Below are positions 14,556 through 21,648 of a DNA stretch of 23,062 nt, one piece after another. The notes below the pieces were generated by a model that was not told where the DNA came from, did no database searches, and was given only the letters and a program-made list of their open reading frames with translations. Origin of the DNA: DASZCR01 sp035942915 (GTDB taxonomy: Bacteria; Acidobacteriota; Blastocatellia; Pyrinomonadales; Pyrinomonadaceae). The DNA is taken from the NCBI GenBank assembly GCA_035942915.1, contig DASZCR010000020.1, positions 1 through 23,062 on the forward strand. The letters are read 5' to 3'. A program made the position numbers and the translations under genes. Every line of letters begins with the position of its first letter. The stretch's first letter is position 1.

Positions 14556-16793
14556 TCAGTACTGGAGGTCGCGCATACTGAACTCGCGTTGCGGTTTGTC
14601 GTCGCCGAGCACGCGTCGGAGGATGGAGTTGAGCGTCCATTCGTCGTTGTCGAAGCCGCCGTGCGAGTCGCTGCGCGAGGTGCTCTTCGCGCCCGCGCCC
14701 GCGCCCGCCACGACGAGGCTCGGCAGGCCGTCCACCTCCCGCTCAAACAGTTCGATGATGTCTTCGTCGCCCTCGCCGATGTAGTTGCCGCCGGTCTCGC
14801 CGCGCCGGCTGACGAAACGCTCCATGCCGAGCAGGGGCGTGCCGCGCTCTTCCTCGAAGGCGTTGCTGACGAGGAAGAGCAGGGACTTGCCGTAAGGGCC
14901 GACCGTGTCGTCGCGCTCGCCGACATCGCTCAGGATGTAGAGCGACGGGTGCGGGCACTTGCGCTTTTTGATGAACGGCAGCATCTCGCGGCGGAAGTCT
15001 GCGACCGAGATGGCCGGAGCCATCAGGTGGAGCGACTTGAAGTTGACGCCGAGTTGGGCGAGGTGCGGGATGGCATGGGCGGCATAGATAGCGCCCGCGC
15101 TGTGGCCGACGACGTGCAACTCCCACGCGTCGCGCCGCGCGGGCGGCAGGGCGTCGAGCGCGGCGCGTGCGTGTTTGATGAGCAGTTGCATCCCGCCGAG
15201 GCCGCGCGCGTGCTGTGAAGAGAGGCGCGCGTTCTCCTTCATCTCGCGCCAGAGGGCGCCGCCGGGCGCGGCGGCCGTCAACTCGAAAGTGCGGTCTCTG
15301 ACTTCGAGCGCGCCCTCGCGCACCTTCTTGAGCCAGCCGGAAATGGCGCTGCCGGAGCGTTCGTCGCTGTCGGTGAAGAGGTCGCTAATCAGGCCGGTCA
15401 GAGACTCCTTGACGCCCGACTCCCACATGATGTGGACGGGGTAGATTTCGTTGCGCAGCAGCACGTCGCGGAAGGCGACGATGCGGCGCGCGACGGCCGC
15501 CTCGTCGTTTAAGCCGCCGTGCAGGTAGAGCACGACGCGCTTCTTCTTCCAGCCCTTCGACGCCTCCGGAATCGTCTCGGTGAAGAGACGAGAGATGTCG
15601 TCCTCGGTCGTCCAGTAGCGGCCGGAAGAGGAGAGTTCGCCGTTGTTGCCGACATCGATGGCGTAAGGGCGAATCTCGCTCAAGGGGATGGCGGGCGTCG
15701 CGCGTTGAAGACCGGCCGAGATGTCTTCGACTTCGAGCGACAGGTTCGACCAGAGGTCTAACTTGACGGGGACGCCCAACTGCGCCACCCAGCAGTCGGT
15801 CGCGTGCAGCATGTAGTCCTCGTAGGGCAGCAGGGCGAAGCCGCCCGCGCCCCACTCCGGCCCCCAAGAGTTCTGCACGATGAAGCCCTCGTCCGTGTAG
15901 CCGACGATGGCGACGGCGTGGCCGCTGTCAGCCCGTCCCTCGCGGACAATCACGGGCAGGTCTATCTGCTCGATGCTGCCGACCTTCGACGCGTAGGCGA
16001 CGCGGCGACGTTCCGCCTTCGGCCCCGTGCCGGGGTCTTGCCAGCCGTCATGCACCATGATGGTGCAGAAGATGATGCCGACTTCGTTGAGGGCGGCGTG
16101 CATGTCACGAATCTGCCGGTGCTGTAGACGAAAGAAAGCGCCGCCGGGCGTGCGTTGCGCCTCGCGTCCAATCTCGACGGTGAGATGTCTGGCTCCGTGA
16201 TGTTGTGGCGGCCAGCGTTCGTATTCGCAGACGCCGTGCGCGACCCATCCCTTCATCGCGCCGCGCGCCGAAGAACCGGAATAGTTCTCGCGCGGCCATT
16301 CGTCGTAGCGCCGCGCCATCTCGTAGAGCATGCGCGGGCTGACGCGCCGCTCAAGGATGCCGCGCCGCCTGAGCAGGAAGTTGACGACGGCCGCCAGCGC
16401 GTAGCCCGTACACGCGCCCTCCTGTCCCTGGTCGAGAATGTCTGGCACGTCCTCGATGTTGATGAGTTGGTCGGGCAGCGGCGAGAGCGACGGCTGATAG
16501 AACCAATCGCGGATGTCTATCCGGTCGGGATGCGCGTCGAGCCTGCGGCGCAGTTTGCGTTCGGTCGTCACGACCGTCTCGGCCGCGCGCCGCTCAGAGG
16601 CTTCGGGTCGCGTCGTCTTCGGCATCGAGCGTTCGACGCCGTCCCGGCTGCTCCCGGCCGCCTGCTTTTGCGACGAGCCTCTGGCCGTCGAAGTTTTGGT
16701 GGACGAGCGTTTGGCCGCCGTGCTCTTGGCGGACGAGCGTTTGGCGGAAGCGGCTTTGCCTGCGGCGCGTCTGCCCTTACTAGTGGGGGACAT
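14556..16793 (-). CDS. papain-like (C1) peptidase fused to an alpha/beta hydrolase
   Basis: 745-residue two-enzyme fusion. Residues 1-80 are a Lys/Arg/Ser/Ala/Thr-rich low-complexity tail (AKRSSAKSTAAKRSS style) with no signal peptide. Residues 100-345 are a papain-type domain: Q122 and C128 in DQGQEGACTGYALA, H292 in DSGHAVAIVGY, N308 in NSWGPEWGAGGF, a complete C1A Gln-Cys-His-Asn set, with Cys followed by Thr, not the usual Trp. The second half (about 430-690) is an alpha/beta hydrolase: oxyanion strand VVLYLHGGLND, then nucleophile elbow GHSAGA with S565. The acid and His of its triad are not certain. No prodomain is evident. The ATG at 16793 has AAAGGAG six bases upstream; upstream open frame lacks homology. 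It is probably cytoplasmic or exported by a non-Sec route. Substrates unknown. The divergent neighbour is the NodB-like gene. Confidence 0.85.
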   Translation of the reverse strand: MSPTSKGRRAAGKAASAKRSSAKSTAAKRSSTKTSTARGSSQKQAAGSSRDGVERSMPKTTRPEASERRAAETVVTTERKLRRRLDAHPDRIDIRDWFYQPSLSPLPDQLINIEDVPDILDQGQEGACTGYALAAVVNFLLRRRGILERRVSPRMLYEMARRYDEWPRENYSGSSARGAMKGWVAHGVCEYERWPPQHHGARHLTVEIGREAQRTPGGAFFRLQHRQIRDMHAALNEVGIIFCTIMVHDGWQDPGTGPKAERRRVAYASKVGSIEQIDLPVIVREGRADSGHAVAIVGYTDEGFIVQNSWGPEWGAGGFALLPYEDYMLHATDCWVAQLGVPVKLDLWSNLSLEVEDISAGLQRATPAIPLSEIRPYAIDVGNNGELSSSGRYWTTEDDISRLFTETIPEASKGWKKKRVVLYLHGGLNDEAAVARRIVAFRDVLLRNEIYPVHIMWESGVKESLTGLISDLFTDSDERSGSAISGWLKKVREGALEVRDRTFELTAAAPGGALWREMKENARLSSQHARGLGGMQLLIKHARAALDALPPARRDAWELHVVGHSAGAIYAAHAIPHLAQLGVNFKSLHLMAPAISVADFRREMLPFIKKRKCPHPSLYILSDVGERDDTVGPYGKSLLFLVSNAFEEERGTPLLGMERFVSRRGETGGNYIGEGDEDIIELFEREVDGLPSLVVAGAGAGAKSTSRSDSHGGFDNDEWTLNSILRRVLGDDKPQREFSMRDLQY

Positions 16794-16988
16794 CGGAAAC
16801 TCCTTTCGCGTGCGAGACGCGTGCGTGGATATTGTTTGAGAACGGGGCGCGGCCGGTTGCGAGAAGGCTGCAAGGCGGATTAGCGCGAGAATTTCAGTCG
16901 AAGGCCGACGGGAGAAGCGTCGAAACGTCTTGCGAGAATGACGAGAAGGCTTATAGCTTTCGCCGCGTCGGCTTGTCAATATCAGCTT

Positions 16989-17046
16989 GTCGAGAAAAGG
17001 TTCATCAACTCGTCGAGAAAAGGTTTCGGCGCGCCTGCGTTATACT
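16989..17046 (+). promoter_or_regulatory. direct-repeat operator and -10 of the deacetylase gene
   Basis: GTCGAGAAAAGGTT occurs twice (16989-17002 and 17012-17025), 23 bases apart, about two helical turns. A good -10, TATACT (17041-17046), follows, but no -35 consensus exists at the right distance; the second repeat sits where the -35 would be. That is the layout of an activator-dependent promoter. Transcription would start near 17053, leaving room for the GGAGGA at 17061-17066. The rest of the 283-base divergent gap (16794-17076) shows nothing else I can support. Confidence 0.45.
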
Positions 17047-17076
17047 CTCGCGGCCGATGCGGAGGACTTTTAAACA

Positions 17077-18219
17077 GTGAAGACGACCATTCATCTCGCG
17101 CTCACGGACGACTGGGAGTTGCGCGGCAACGGTTCGGGCGACATCGAGCAGATACAACTGCGCCCGATGCGCGAACTCGTCCGCCTCTACGGACGCTACG
17201 GCGTGCGCTCGACCTTCAACGCCGAGATGATGCAGCAACTCACCTTCCGGCGGCTCGAAGAACAGCATCCTGAATTGAAGAGACTCGCAGACAGTTGGGA
17301 CGAGCACGTTTGCCAAGCATTCCGCGAGGGGCACGACATCCAGCTTCACCTTCATCCGCAATGGCGCGACGCACGCTACGACGCCGGGCGTTGGACGTTG
17401 CCCGGCGATTGGTCTCTGTGCAAGCACGACCCTCAAGAGGCTTACGAAATGCTCTCGGCCGGTAGGGACTATCTCGAACATCTGCTGCGCCCGATTGACC
17501 CGGCGTATCGCTGCGTCTCTTTCCGCGCGGGCGCGTCGGCCATCGCCCCTTCTCCGTTCACGCTCGGACTGCTCGCACGTCTCGGACTCGTCTTCGACAT
17601 GAGCATCGTCGGCGGGATGCGCGTCCGCACGCGACGGCTCGACATCGACTACACGAACTGCGAAGAGAGCTTTCTGCCCTTCTACCCGCGCATGGACGAT
17701 GCGCGGCGCGTCTCAGACAGACGCGAGCCTATCGCCTGTGTCCCCATCTTCCACTTCTACGGCTCGCGCGGCCGCTTTCTCCTGACGCTGCTCTCGAAGG
17801 CGGCGCACAAGGCCGGACGAAAGCTGAGGCCGCAGGCCGACGGCGCGAGCGAAACGGAGACTTACGCGCAACAGGAATGGGCAGACGTGGGGCTGACCTC
17901 ACCCGTCGCGCGCGTCTACGAAAAGGCCGTCAAGCCGCTGCTGGAAGGCAAGCACACGACTTCGGACATCGGCGCGCTCGACGACGCCGCACTCGGCGAA
18001 CTGCTGCGCGCGATACGGCGTTGGGCGTCGGCGACGGGCTTGCGCGAAGTGCCCGTCATCCTCACCAACCACTCCAAGTACATCGCAGACTTCGCGCCCA
18101 TCGAGAGCTTTCTCCGTGCCGCCTCGCGCGTCGGGGAGATTAAGTTCGTGACGCTGACGGAAGTGGCGCGGAAGTTGGAGGCGGGGGCGTTCCCCATCAG
18201 GACGAAGACGGCCGACTAA
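17077..18219 (+). CDS. NodB-like / polysaccharide deacetylase family protein
   Basis: 380-residue protein that looks like a divergent member of the carbohydrate esterase 4 (NodB-homology) superfamily, enzymes that remove N- or O-acetyl groups from sugars with a metal ion. The N-terminal strand ends in TDDWE (D11-D12, like the TFDDG of NodB), followed by YGVRSTFNAEMM and GHDIQLHLHPQW (H86, H91, H93) as candidate metal ligands. Later motifs are less clear, with FRAGA near 150 a plausible substrate-arginine segment. There is no signal peptide, so it probably acts in the cytoplasm, on a sugar precursor or nucleotide sugar. The start is GTG at 17077, with GGAGGA ten bases upstream. It converges on the acyl-transfer operon at 18275-21564. 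The family call is moderately sure; the reaction is inferred. Confidence 0.72.
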   Translation: MKTTIHLALTDDWELRGNGSGDIEQIQLRPMRELVRLYGRYGVRSTFNAEMMQQLTFRRLEEQHPELKRLADSWDEHVCQAFREGHDIQLHLHPQWRDARYDAGRWTLPGDWSLCKHDPQEAYEMLSAGRDYLEHLLRPIDPAYRCVSFRAGASAIAPSPFTLGLLARLGLVFDMSIVGGMRVRTRRLDIDYTNCEESFLPFYPRMDDARRVSDRREPIACVPIFHFYGSRGRFLLTLLSKAAHKAGRKLRPQADGASETETYAQQEWADVGLTSPVARVYEKAVKPLLEGKHTTSDIGALDDAALGELLRAIRRWASATGLREVPVILTNHSKYIADFAPIESFLRAASRVGEIKFVTLTEVARKLEAGAFPIRTKTAD

Positions 18220-18248
18220 GGGCGACGCACAGAAACGGCGACACTGTC

Positions 18249-18288
18249 GGGGGAGAGCATGGCGGCCTCTGTCCCTACGATTTTTTTT
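18249..18288 (+). terminator. probable intrinsic terminator of the deacetylase gene
   Basis: GGGGGAGAG (18249-18257) pairs with CTCTGTCCC (18267-18275) with one wobble and one mismatch around a 9-base loop. After five bases comes a run of eight T (18281-18288). It serves the plus-strand gene. The T run is also the codons for the C-terminal lysines of the convergent AAC(3)-like gene. Confidence 0.45.
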
Positions 18289-19207
18289 GCGTCGGGAGGC
18301 TATTGAGAAACTCTCTCGTGTAGAGGCGGCGCGGATAGCAGGTAACGCCCTCGCGCGTCGCCAGTCTCAGCATCACCTCGAAGAGCGGCGCGGCCTCGGC
18401 GCGGAAAAACTTCATGCCCTCGATGGTCAGGTCGCGGCAGACTTCCGCAGGGATGTACTTTCTCACGTAGCGCGGAATGTCGTGAACGACGTGTGACATG
18501 TCGTGCGCGTAAGTTTCGACGACCACCCTGCGCCCCTCCCGGTCGATGCATGGCGCGGCAAATAGCTCCGGCGCGTAAGTCCTCACGGGCGGGTTCTCTT
18601 TGAGCGCGTCGTCGAGCGTATAGACGAAGGAGAGATAGGTCGTCCAGACGCCGAGCCCGATTATCTTGGCGCGGAAATCGACGAGCTTGCGATAAGGGCT
18701 GCGCACGTCGTAAGGGTAGGGCGAGAGATGATGCTCGCGCGTCAGTTCTTCGGCCGACGCTCCGATGGCGCAGACCGACTTGGTCGGATGCAGGCTCCGC
18801 ACCGCGCCGCGCTGACGCCGCGCAAACTCCGTGAGCAGCCCCGTATAAGAGGGTGTGCGGCGCACGTCGAAGACCTCGCCGCGCGCGAGGTATTCGTGTG
18901 AAGACATGCGGCCGCGATTCGGATAGGTCGGAAAGAGCACCGTGCCGCGTTCGCCTATCACGTTCTGAATGAGCGGCAGCACGCGATAGAAAGGGAAGCC
19001 GAGGTTGAGTTGGTCAACCGAGCTATGGACATAGACGGTGTCGCCGTCGGCAAGCCCCAATGCGCCCGTGAGGAGACTCTTGAAGTCGTCCTCGTTGAGC
19101 ACGGGCAGGCGCGCAATCTTCGCCTGCCGGTATCTTTTGCCCGCGCGCACAAGCGAGGACACGGCCGACTCAGGCAAGACCTTCCGCGCAATCTCTCCGA
19201 TGTTCAT
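18275..19207 (-). CDS. AAC(3)-family N-acyltransferase
   Basis: 310-residue protein with the fold signature of aminoglycoside 3-N-acetyltransferases, acyl-CoA-dependent enzymes that acylate amines. Visible motifs are DTVYVHSSVDQL (H61), IGERGTVLFPTY (84-95), SYTGLLTEFARR, the RSLHPTKSVCAIGA block with the conserved His (H140) and Ser (S144), and SPYRKLVDF. Many chromosomal members modify polysaccharide or natural-product amines, not drugs, and this context favours that. Its ATG overlaps the stop of the AMP ligase gene by four bases (ATGA), so the two are translationally coupled. It is the last gene of a four-gene operon. Acyl donor and acceptor are unknown; a dedicated ACP upstream makes an acyl-ACP or ligase-made donor possible. 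I would not call it a resistance gene. Confidence 0.85.
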   Translation of the reverse strand: MNIGEIARKVLPESAVSSLVRAGKRYRQAKIARLPVLNEDDFKSLLTGALGLADGDTVYVHSSVDQLNLGFPFYRVLPLIQNVIGERGTVLFPTYPNRGRMSSHEYLARGEVFDVRRTPSYTGLLTEFARRQRGAVRSLHPTKSVCAIGASAEELTREHHLSPYPYDVRSPYRKLVDFRAKIIGLGVWTTYLSFVYTLDDALKENPPVRTYAPELFAAPCIDREGRRVVVETYAHDMSHVVHDIPRYVRKYIPAEVCRDLTIEGMKFFRAEAAPLFEVMLRLATREGVTCYPRRLYTREFLNSLPTQKKS

Positions 19208-20553
19208 CGACGCGCCTTCTTGAAACGCTCCGTGTGCTGGCTCACGCTGACGACGCGCACCCTGAGCGGGACTTTGTAGCTTTGCAGCTTGTCGCGACAG
19301 TGGCGTTTGACCTCCGCGACGAGCGCCTTGCGCTCGGCCTCGTCCGTCTCGCGCGCGGGCGTCACGTCGGCGCAGACGATGTGACCCGTAATCGGGTTGC
19401 GCTCGCCGTAGACGGTCGCCTCAGCCACCGAGTCGAGTTCCTCGATGACGTTTTCAACCTCGGCCGGATAGACCTTCTCGCCGCCGACGTTGATGATTTC
19501 CGACTTGCGACCGAGTATCCTCAAATACTCGCCGTCAACTTCAACCGCGTCGTTGGTGTCAAACCAACCGTCGTCTGTAAACGGGCTTGGCGCGTTCAGG
19601 TAACCGAGCATGGCGGAGCGCGCCCTAATCTGTAAGACCCCGCCGACGACACGCGTCTCGAAGCCCTCGCCGCCGACCTTGACCCACAACGAATCCGGCT
19701 CTTTCGATTTCGAGCGCAGGATGCCGACTTCCGAGAGGCCGTAGGTCTGCTGCAAATTCACTTCGGGGAAAAGGGCGTGGAAACGCTTGAGCGTGTGTTC
19801 GGGCATCGGCTCCGTGCCGTAGGTCACGGTCTTTAAGGAACTGAGGTCGTGCCGCCGGTAAGCCTCGCTGAGCAGGACGAGGTTGAGGAAGGTCGGCGAG
19901 GTCGGGAGCAACTCGGCGCGATGGCGCGCGACGGCCGCGAGCACGCCGTCCGGGCTGCGCTCGTTGACGACAATCATGCACCCGGCGTTCGAGAGCGTGT
20001 GCAGCATCGTGTTGACGCCGCCGATGTGGTCGTAGAGCAGAAAGGTGATTGTCCGCAACGGCGGCCGACGCACTTTGAACTTTTCCAGCAGCGGCACGAG
20101 GTCGTGGACGGCCGCTTTGCTTTCGCCCGTCGAACCCGAAGAGAAGAGAACGAGGCCGGGATGTCCGGCCGCGCGTAGAGTCTCGTAGAGTGGATGGTCT
20201 GCGCGGCGCGGGAGGCTTCCTACTTCAACCTCGTCGCGTTCGTCGATGTGGAAAGAGACTTCGACCTGCGCCGTCTCAAGAAACGACTCTCGACGGGCGC
20301 GCACGGATGCCGTGAGCGGGACGAGGATGCAGCCGCGCTCGGCGAGCGCGAGAAAGAGCGCCGCAGAGTTGGGCGAGAAGTCGGCTTCGAGAGTGACGAC
20401 CGCGCCCGTCTCGATGCCCTCATCCGCGACGCGCCGCTGCCAGTAGTCGAGCCGTTCGAGCAGATGGCCGTAAGTGTACGACTCGTCGCGCCAGACGACG
20501 GCATCGGCGGCGGCGTGTTCGCGCCAGACCTCTCGCAGAAAATCGACGAACAT
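19204..20553 (-). CDS. AMP-forming acyl ligase (ANL superfamily)
   Basis: 449-residue adenylate-forming enzyme that activates a carboxylic acid with ATP and passes it to CoA or a carrier protein. The P-loop FSSGSTGESK (137-146), YGLSE (271-275), GWFDTND (329-335), the hinge region LGRKSEIINVGGEKVYPAEVENVI (347-370) and a C-terminal basic cluster, TERFKKARR, that would supply the A10 lysine are all present. The family usually has 500 or more residues, so this is a compact member. It starts at ATG 20553, where the last base of the SDR stop is the first base of the start (TGATG), and it ends overlapping the AAC(3)-like gene. An ACP gene two places upstream is its likely acceptor. The substrate acid cannot be read from the sequence. 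Confidence 0.9.
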   Translation of the reverse strand: MFVDFLREVWREHAAADAVVWRDESYTYGHLLERLDYWQRRVADEGIETGAVVTLEADFSPNSAALFLALAERGCILVPLTASVRARRESFLETAQVEVSFHIDERDEVEVGSLPRRADHPLYETLRAAGHPGLVLFSSGSTGESKAAVHDLVPLLEKFKVRRPPLRTITFLLYDHIGGVNTMLHTLSNAGCMIVVNERSPDGVLAAVARHRAELLPTSPTFLNLVLLSEAYRRHDLSSLKTVTYGTEPMPEHTLKRFHALFPEVNLQQTYGLSEVGILRSKSKEPDSLWVKVGGEGFETRVVGGVLQIRARSAMLGYLNAPSPFTDDGWFDTNDAVEVDGEYLRILGRKSEIINVGGEKVYPAEVENVIEELDSVAEATVYGERNPITGHIVCADVTPARETDEAERKALVAEVKRHCRDKLQSYKVPLRVRVVSVSQHTERFKKARR

Positions 20554-21269
20554 CAGACCCCGCCGAGAAAGATGACCTGCCCGGTGACGAAATCGCTCTC
20601 CGGCCGGATGAAGAAATCGACGACGTTCGCCACGTCGCGGAACTCGCCGAGTCGCTTGACGGCCTGTCGCTCAACCAACTCGTCAATCTTGGCAGGCGGC
20701 ACGCCTTTGATGAGGTCTGTCGCAATCGGCGTGGGCGCGACGGCGTTGACCGTGATGCCGAAGGGAGCCAACTCGCGCGCGGCAACCTGCGTGAAACTAA
20801 TGACGGCCGCCTTCGACGCGGCATAGACGGCCTCGCCTTCGAGTTTCAGCGGCGTGGCGACCGACGCGAAGTTGACGACGCGCCCGAACCGCCTCCGCTT
20901 CATCAACCGCGCCGCCTCGCGGCAGAGCACGAAAGTTCCGACGAAGTTGGTCTCCATGATGGCGCGTGCGGAAGTGGTCGGCGTGAGCAGCAGGTGGTTC
21001 ATCGAGGCGATGCCCGCATTGTTGACGAGCACGTCGAGGCGTCCCTCCGTGCGCCCGACCTCTTCGAGCATCAGCTTGACGGCGCGCTCGTCCGCCACGT
21101 CGAGACAGAAGTGGCGGTATCGCTCATCTTCAAGGGCGGCGGGACGGCGGCTGCAACCGACGACGCGGTAGCCTGCGGCGAGGTAATGGCCGACGAGGTA
21201 TGCACCGATGCCTTTGCGCGCGCCCGTCACGAGCATCACGGGCGCGTCAGTTGTTGCCGTTGACTCCAT
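20553..21269 (-). CDS. SDR-family reductase (FabG-like)
   Basis: 238-residue classical short-chain dehydrogenase/reductase. It has the nucleotide-binding TGARKGIG (15-22), NNAG (83-86), catalytic N108, S136 and the YAASK motif (Y149, K153), and ends with the usual VTGQVIFLGGV tail. Arg residues after the second strand (SRRP) suggest NADPH. Sitting between an ACP gene and an acyl ligase gene, it is likely to reduce a beta-keto acyl-ACP or a related carbonyl, like FabG or NodG. I take the ATG at 21269, which overlaps the ACP gene by 23 bases and gives the normal length; a GTG/ATG pair at 21239/21236 is possible. The longer upstream frame is Ser/Arg-rich and runs antiparallel in logic to the ACP codons, so it is a shadow. 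Confidence 0.9.
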   Translation of the reverse strand: MESTATTDAPVMLVTGARKGIGAYLVGHYLAAGYRVVGCSRRPAALEDERYRHFCLDVADERAVKLMLEEVGRTEGRLDVLVNNAGIASMNHLLLTPTTSARAIMETNFVGTFVLCREAARLMKRRRFGRVVNFASVATPLKLEGEAVYAASKAAVISFTQVAARELAPFGITVNAVAPTPIATDLIKGVPPAKIDELVERQAVKRLGEFRDVANVVDFFIRPESDFVTGQVIFLGGV

Positions 21270-21564
21270 TCTCTTCGAGCAGGCCGGAGACGTATTCGCT
21301 GAGCGTGCCGAGCGTGCGGAAAGGGCTGTTCTGTTCCGACATCGCGCGCTCGTCGGCGATAGTGATGGACGCGCCGAACTCCTCGTTAATCTTCTCCTCG
21401 ACCTCGATGATGAAACCGACGAGGTCGATGGATTCAAGCTTGCCCTCTTTGCCGTAGAGCGGGGCGTCCGGCCGCTTCTCGACGCGGACACCCTTCGGCA
21501 GTTGCGTGTTCAACTCATCGACGGCGCGATAGATGGTTTGTAAGATTCTCTCCTGCTCCGGCAT
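21247..21564 (-). CDS. acyl carrier protein
   Basis: 105-residue carrier protein of the ACP/PCP fold. The phosphopantetheine serine is S45 in KLESIDLVGFIIEVEEKINEEFG, the usual helix-II pattern (LxSIDLV), followed by an acidic C-terminal half (TLGTLSEYVSGLLEENG). It is longer than FabB-pathway ACPs (about 78 residues) because of a 30-residue N-terminal helix-rich part and an inserted ADERAMSEQNSPFR segment, so it is a specialised carrier and not the fatty-acid ACP. The ATG at 21564 has AAGGAG five bases upstream, a strong site. It begins the ACP-SDR-ligase-AAC(3) operon; the hemL gene ends 84 bases upstream on the same strand, with a hairpin between. Confidence 0.88.
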   Translation of the reverse strand: MPEQERILQTIYRAVDELNTQLPKGVRVEKRPDAPLYGKEGKLESIDLVGFIIEVEEKINEEFGASITIADERAMSEQNSPFRTLGTLSEYVSGLLEENGVNGNN

Positions 21565-21598
21565 CTCGTCTCCTTCGGGTCGCTTCATTCTAACCGAG

Positions 21599-21627
21599 CC
21601 TGCGCGGATGTGCATCCGCCGCGCAGG
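21599..21627 (-). terminator. hairpin between hemL and the acyl-transfer operon
   Basis: CCTGCGCGGATG (21599-21610) pairs with CATCC and GCGCAGG in 21613-21627, leaving a 3-base bulge. On the minus strand it lies 21 bases after the hemL stop and is not followed by a T run, so it may only partly separate hemL from the ACP operon. Confidence 0.4.
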
Positions 21628-21648
21628 CCGGGCGCTCTCGCGCGCGGC

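Noticed and set aside
16794..16979. 62-residue N-terminal extension of the protease/hydrolase
   Set aside because: The ATG at 16793 has a strong AAAGGAG site and the extension is low-complexity without homology.
18275..19207. Aminoglycoside resistance gene
   Set aside because: The AAC(3) fold is present, but the gene is embedded in an acyl-transfer operon with no mobile-element context, so a biosynthetic role is more likely.
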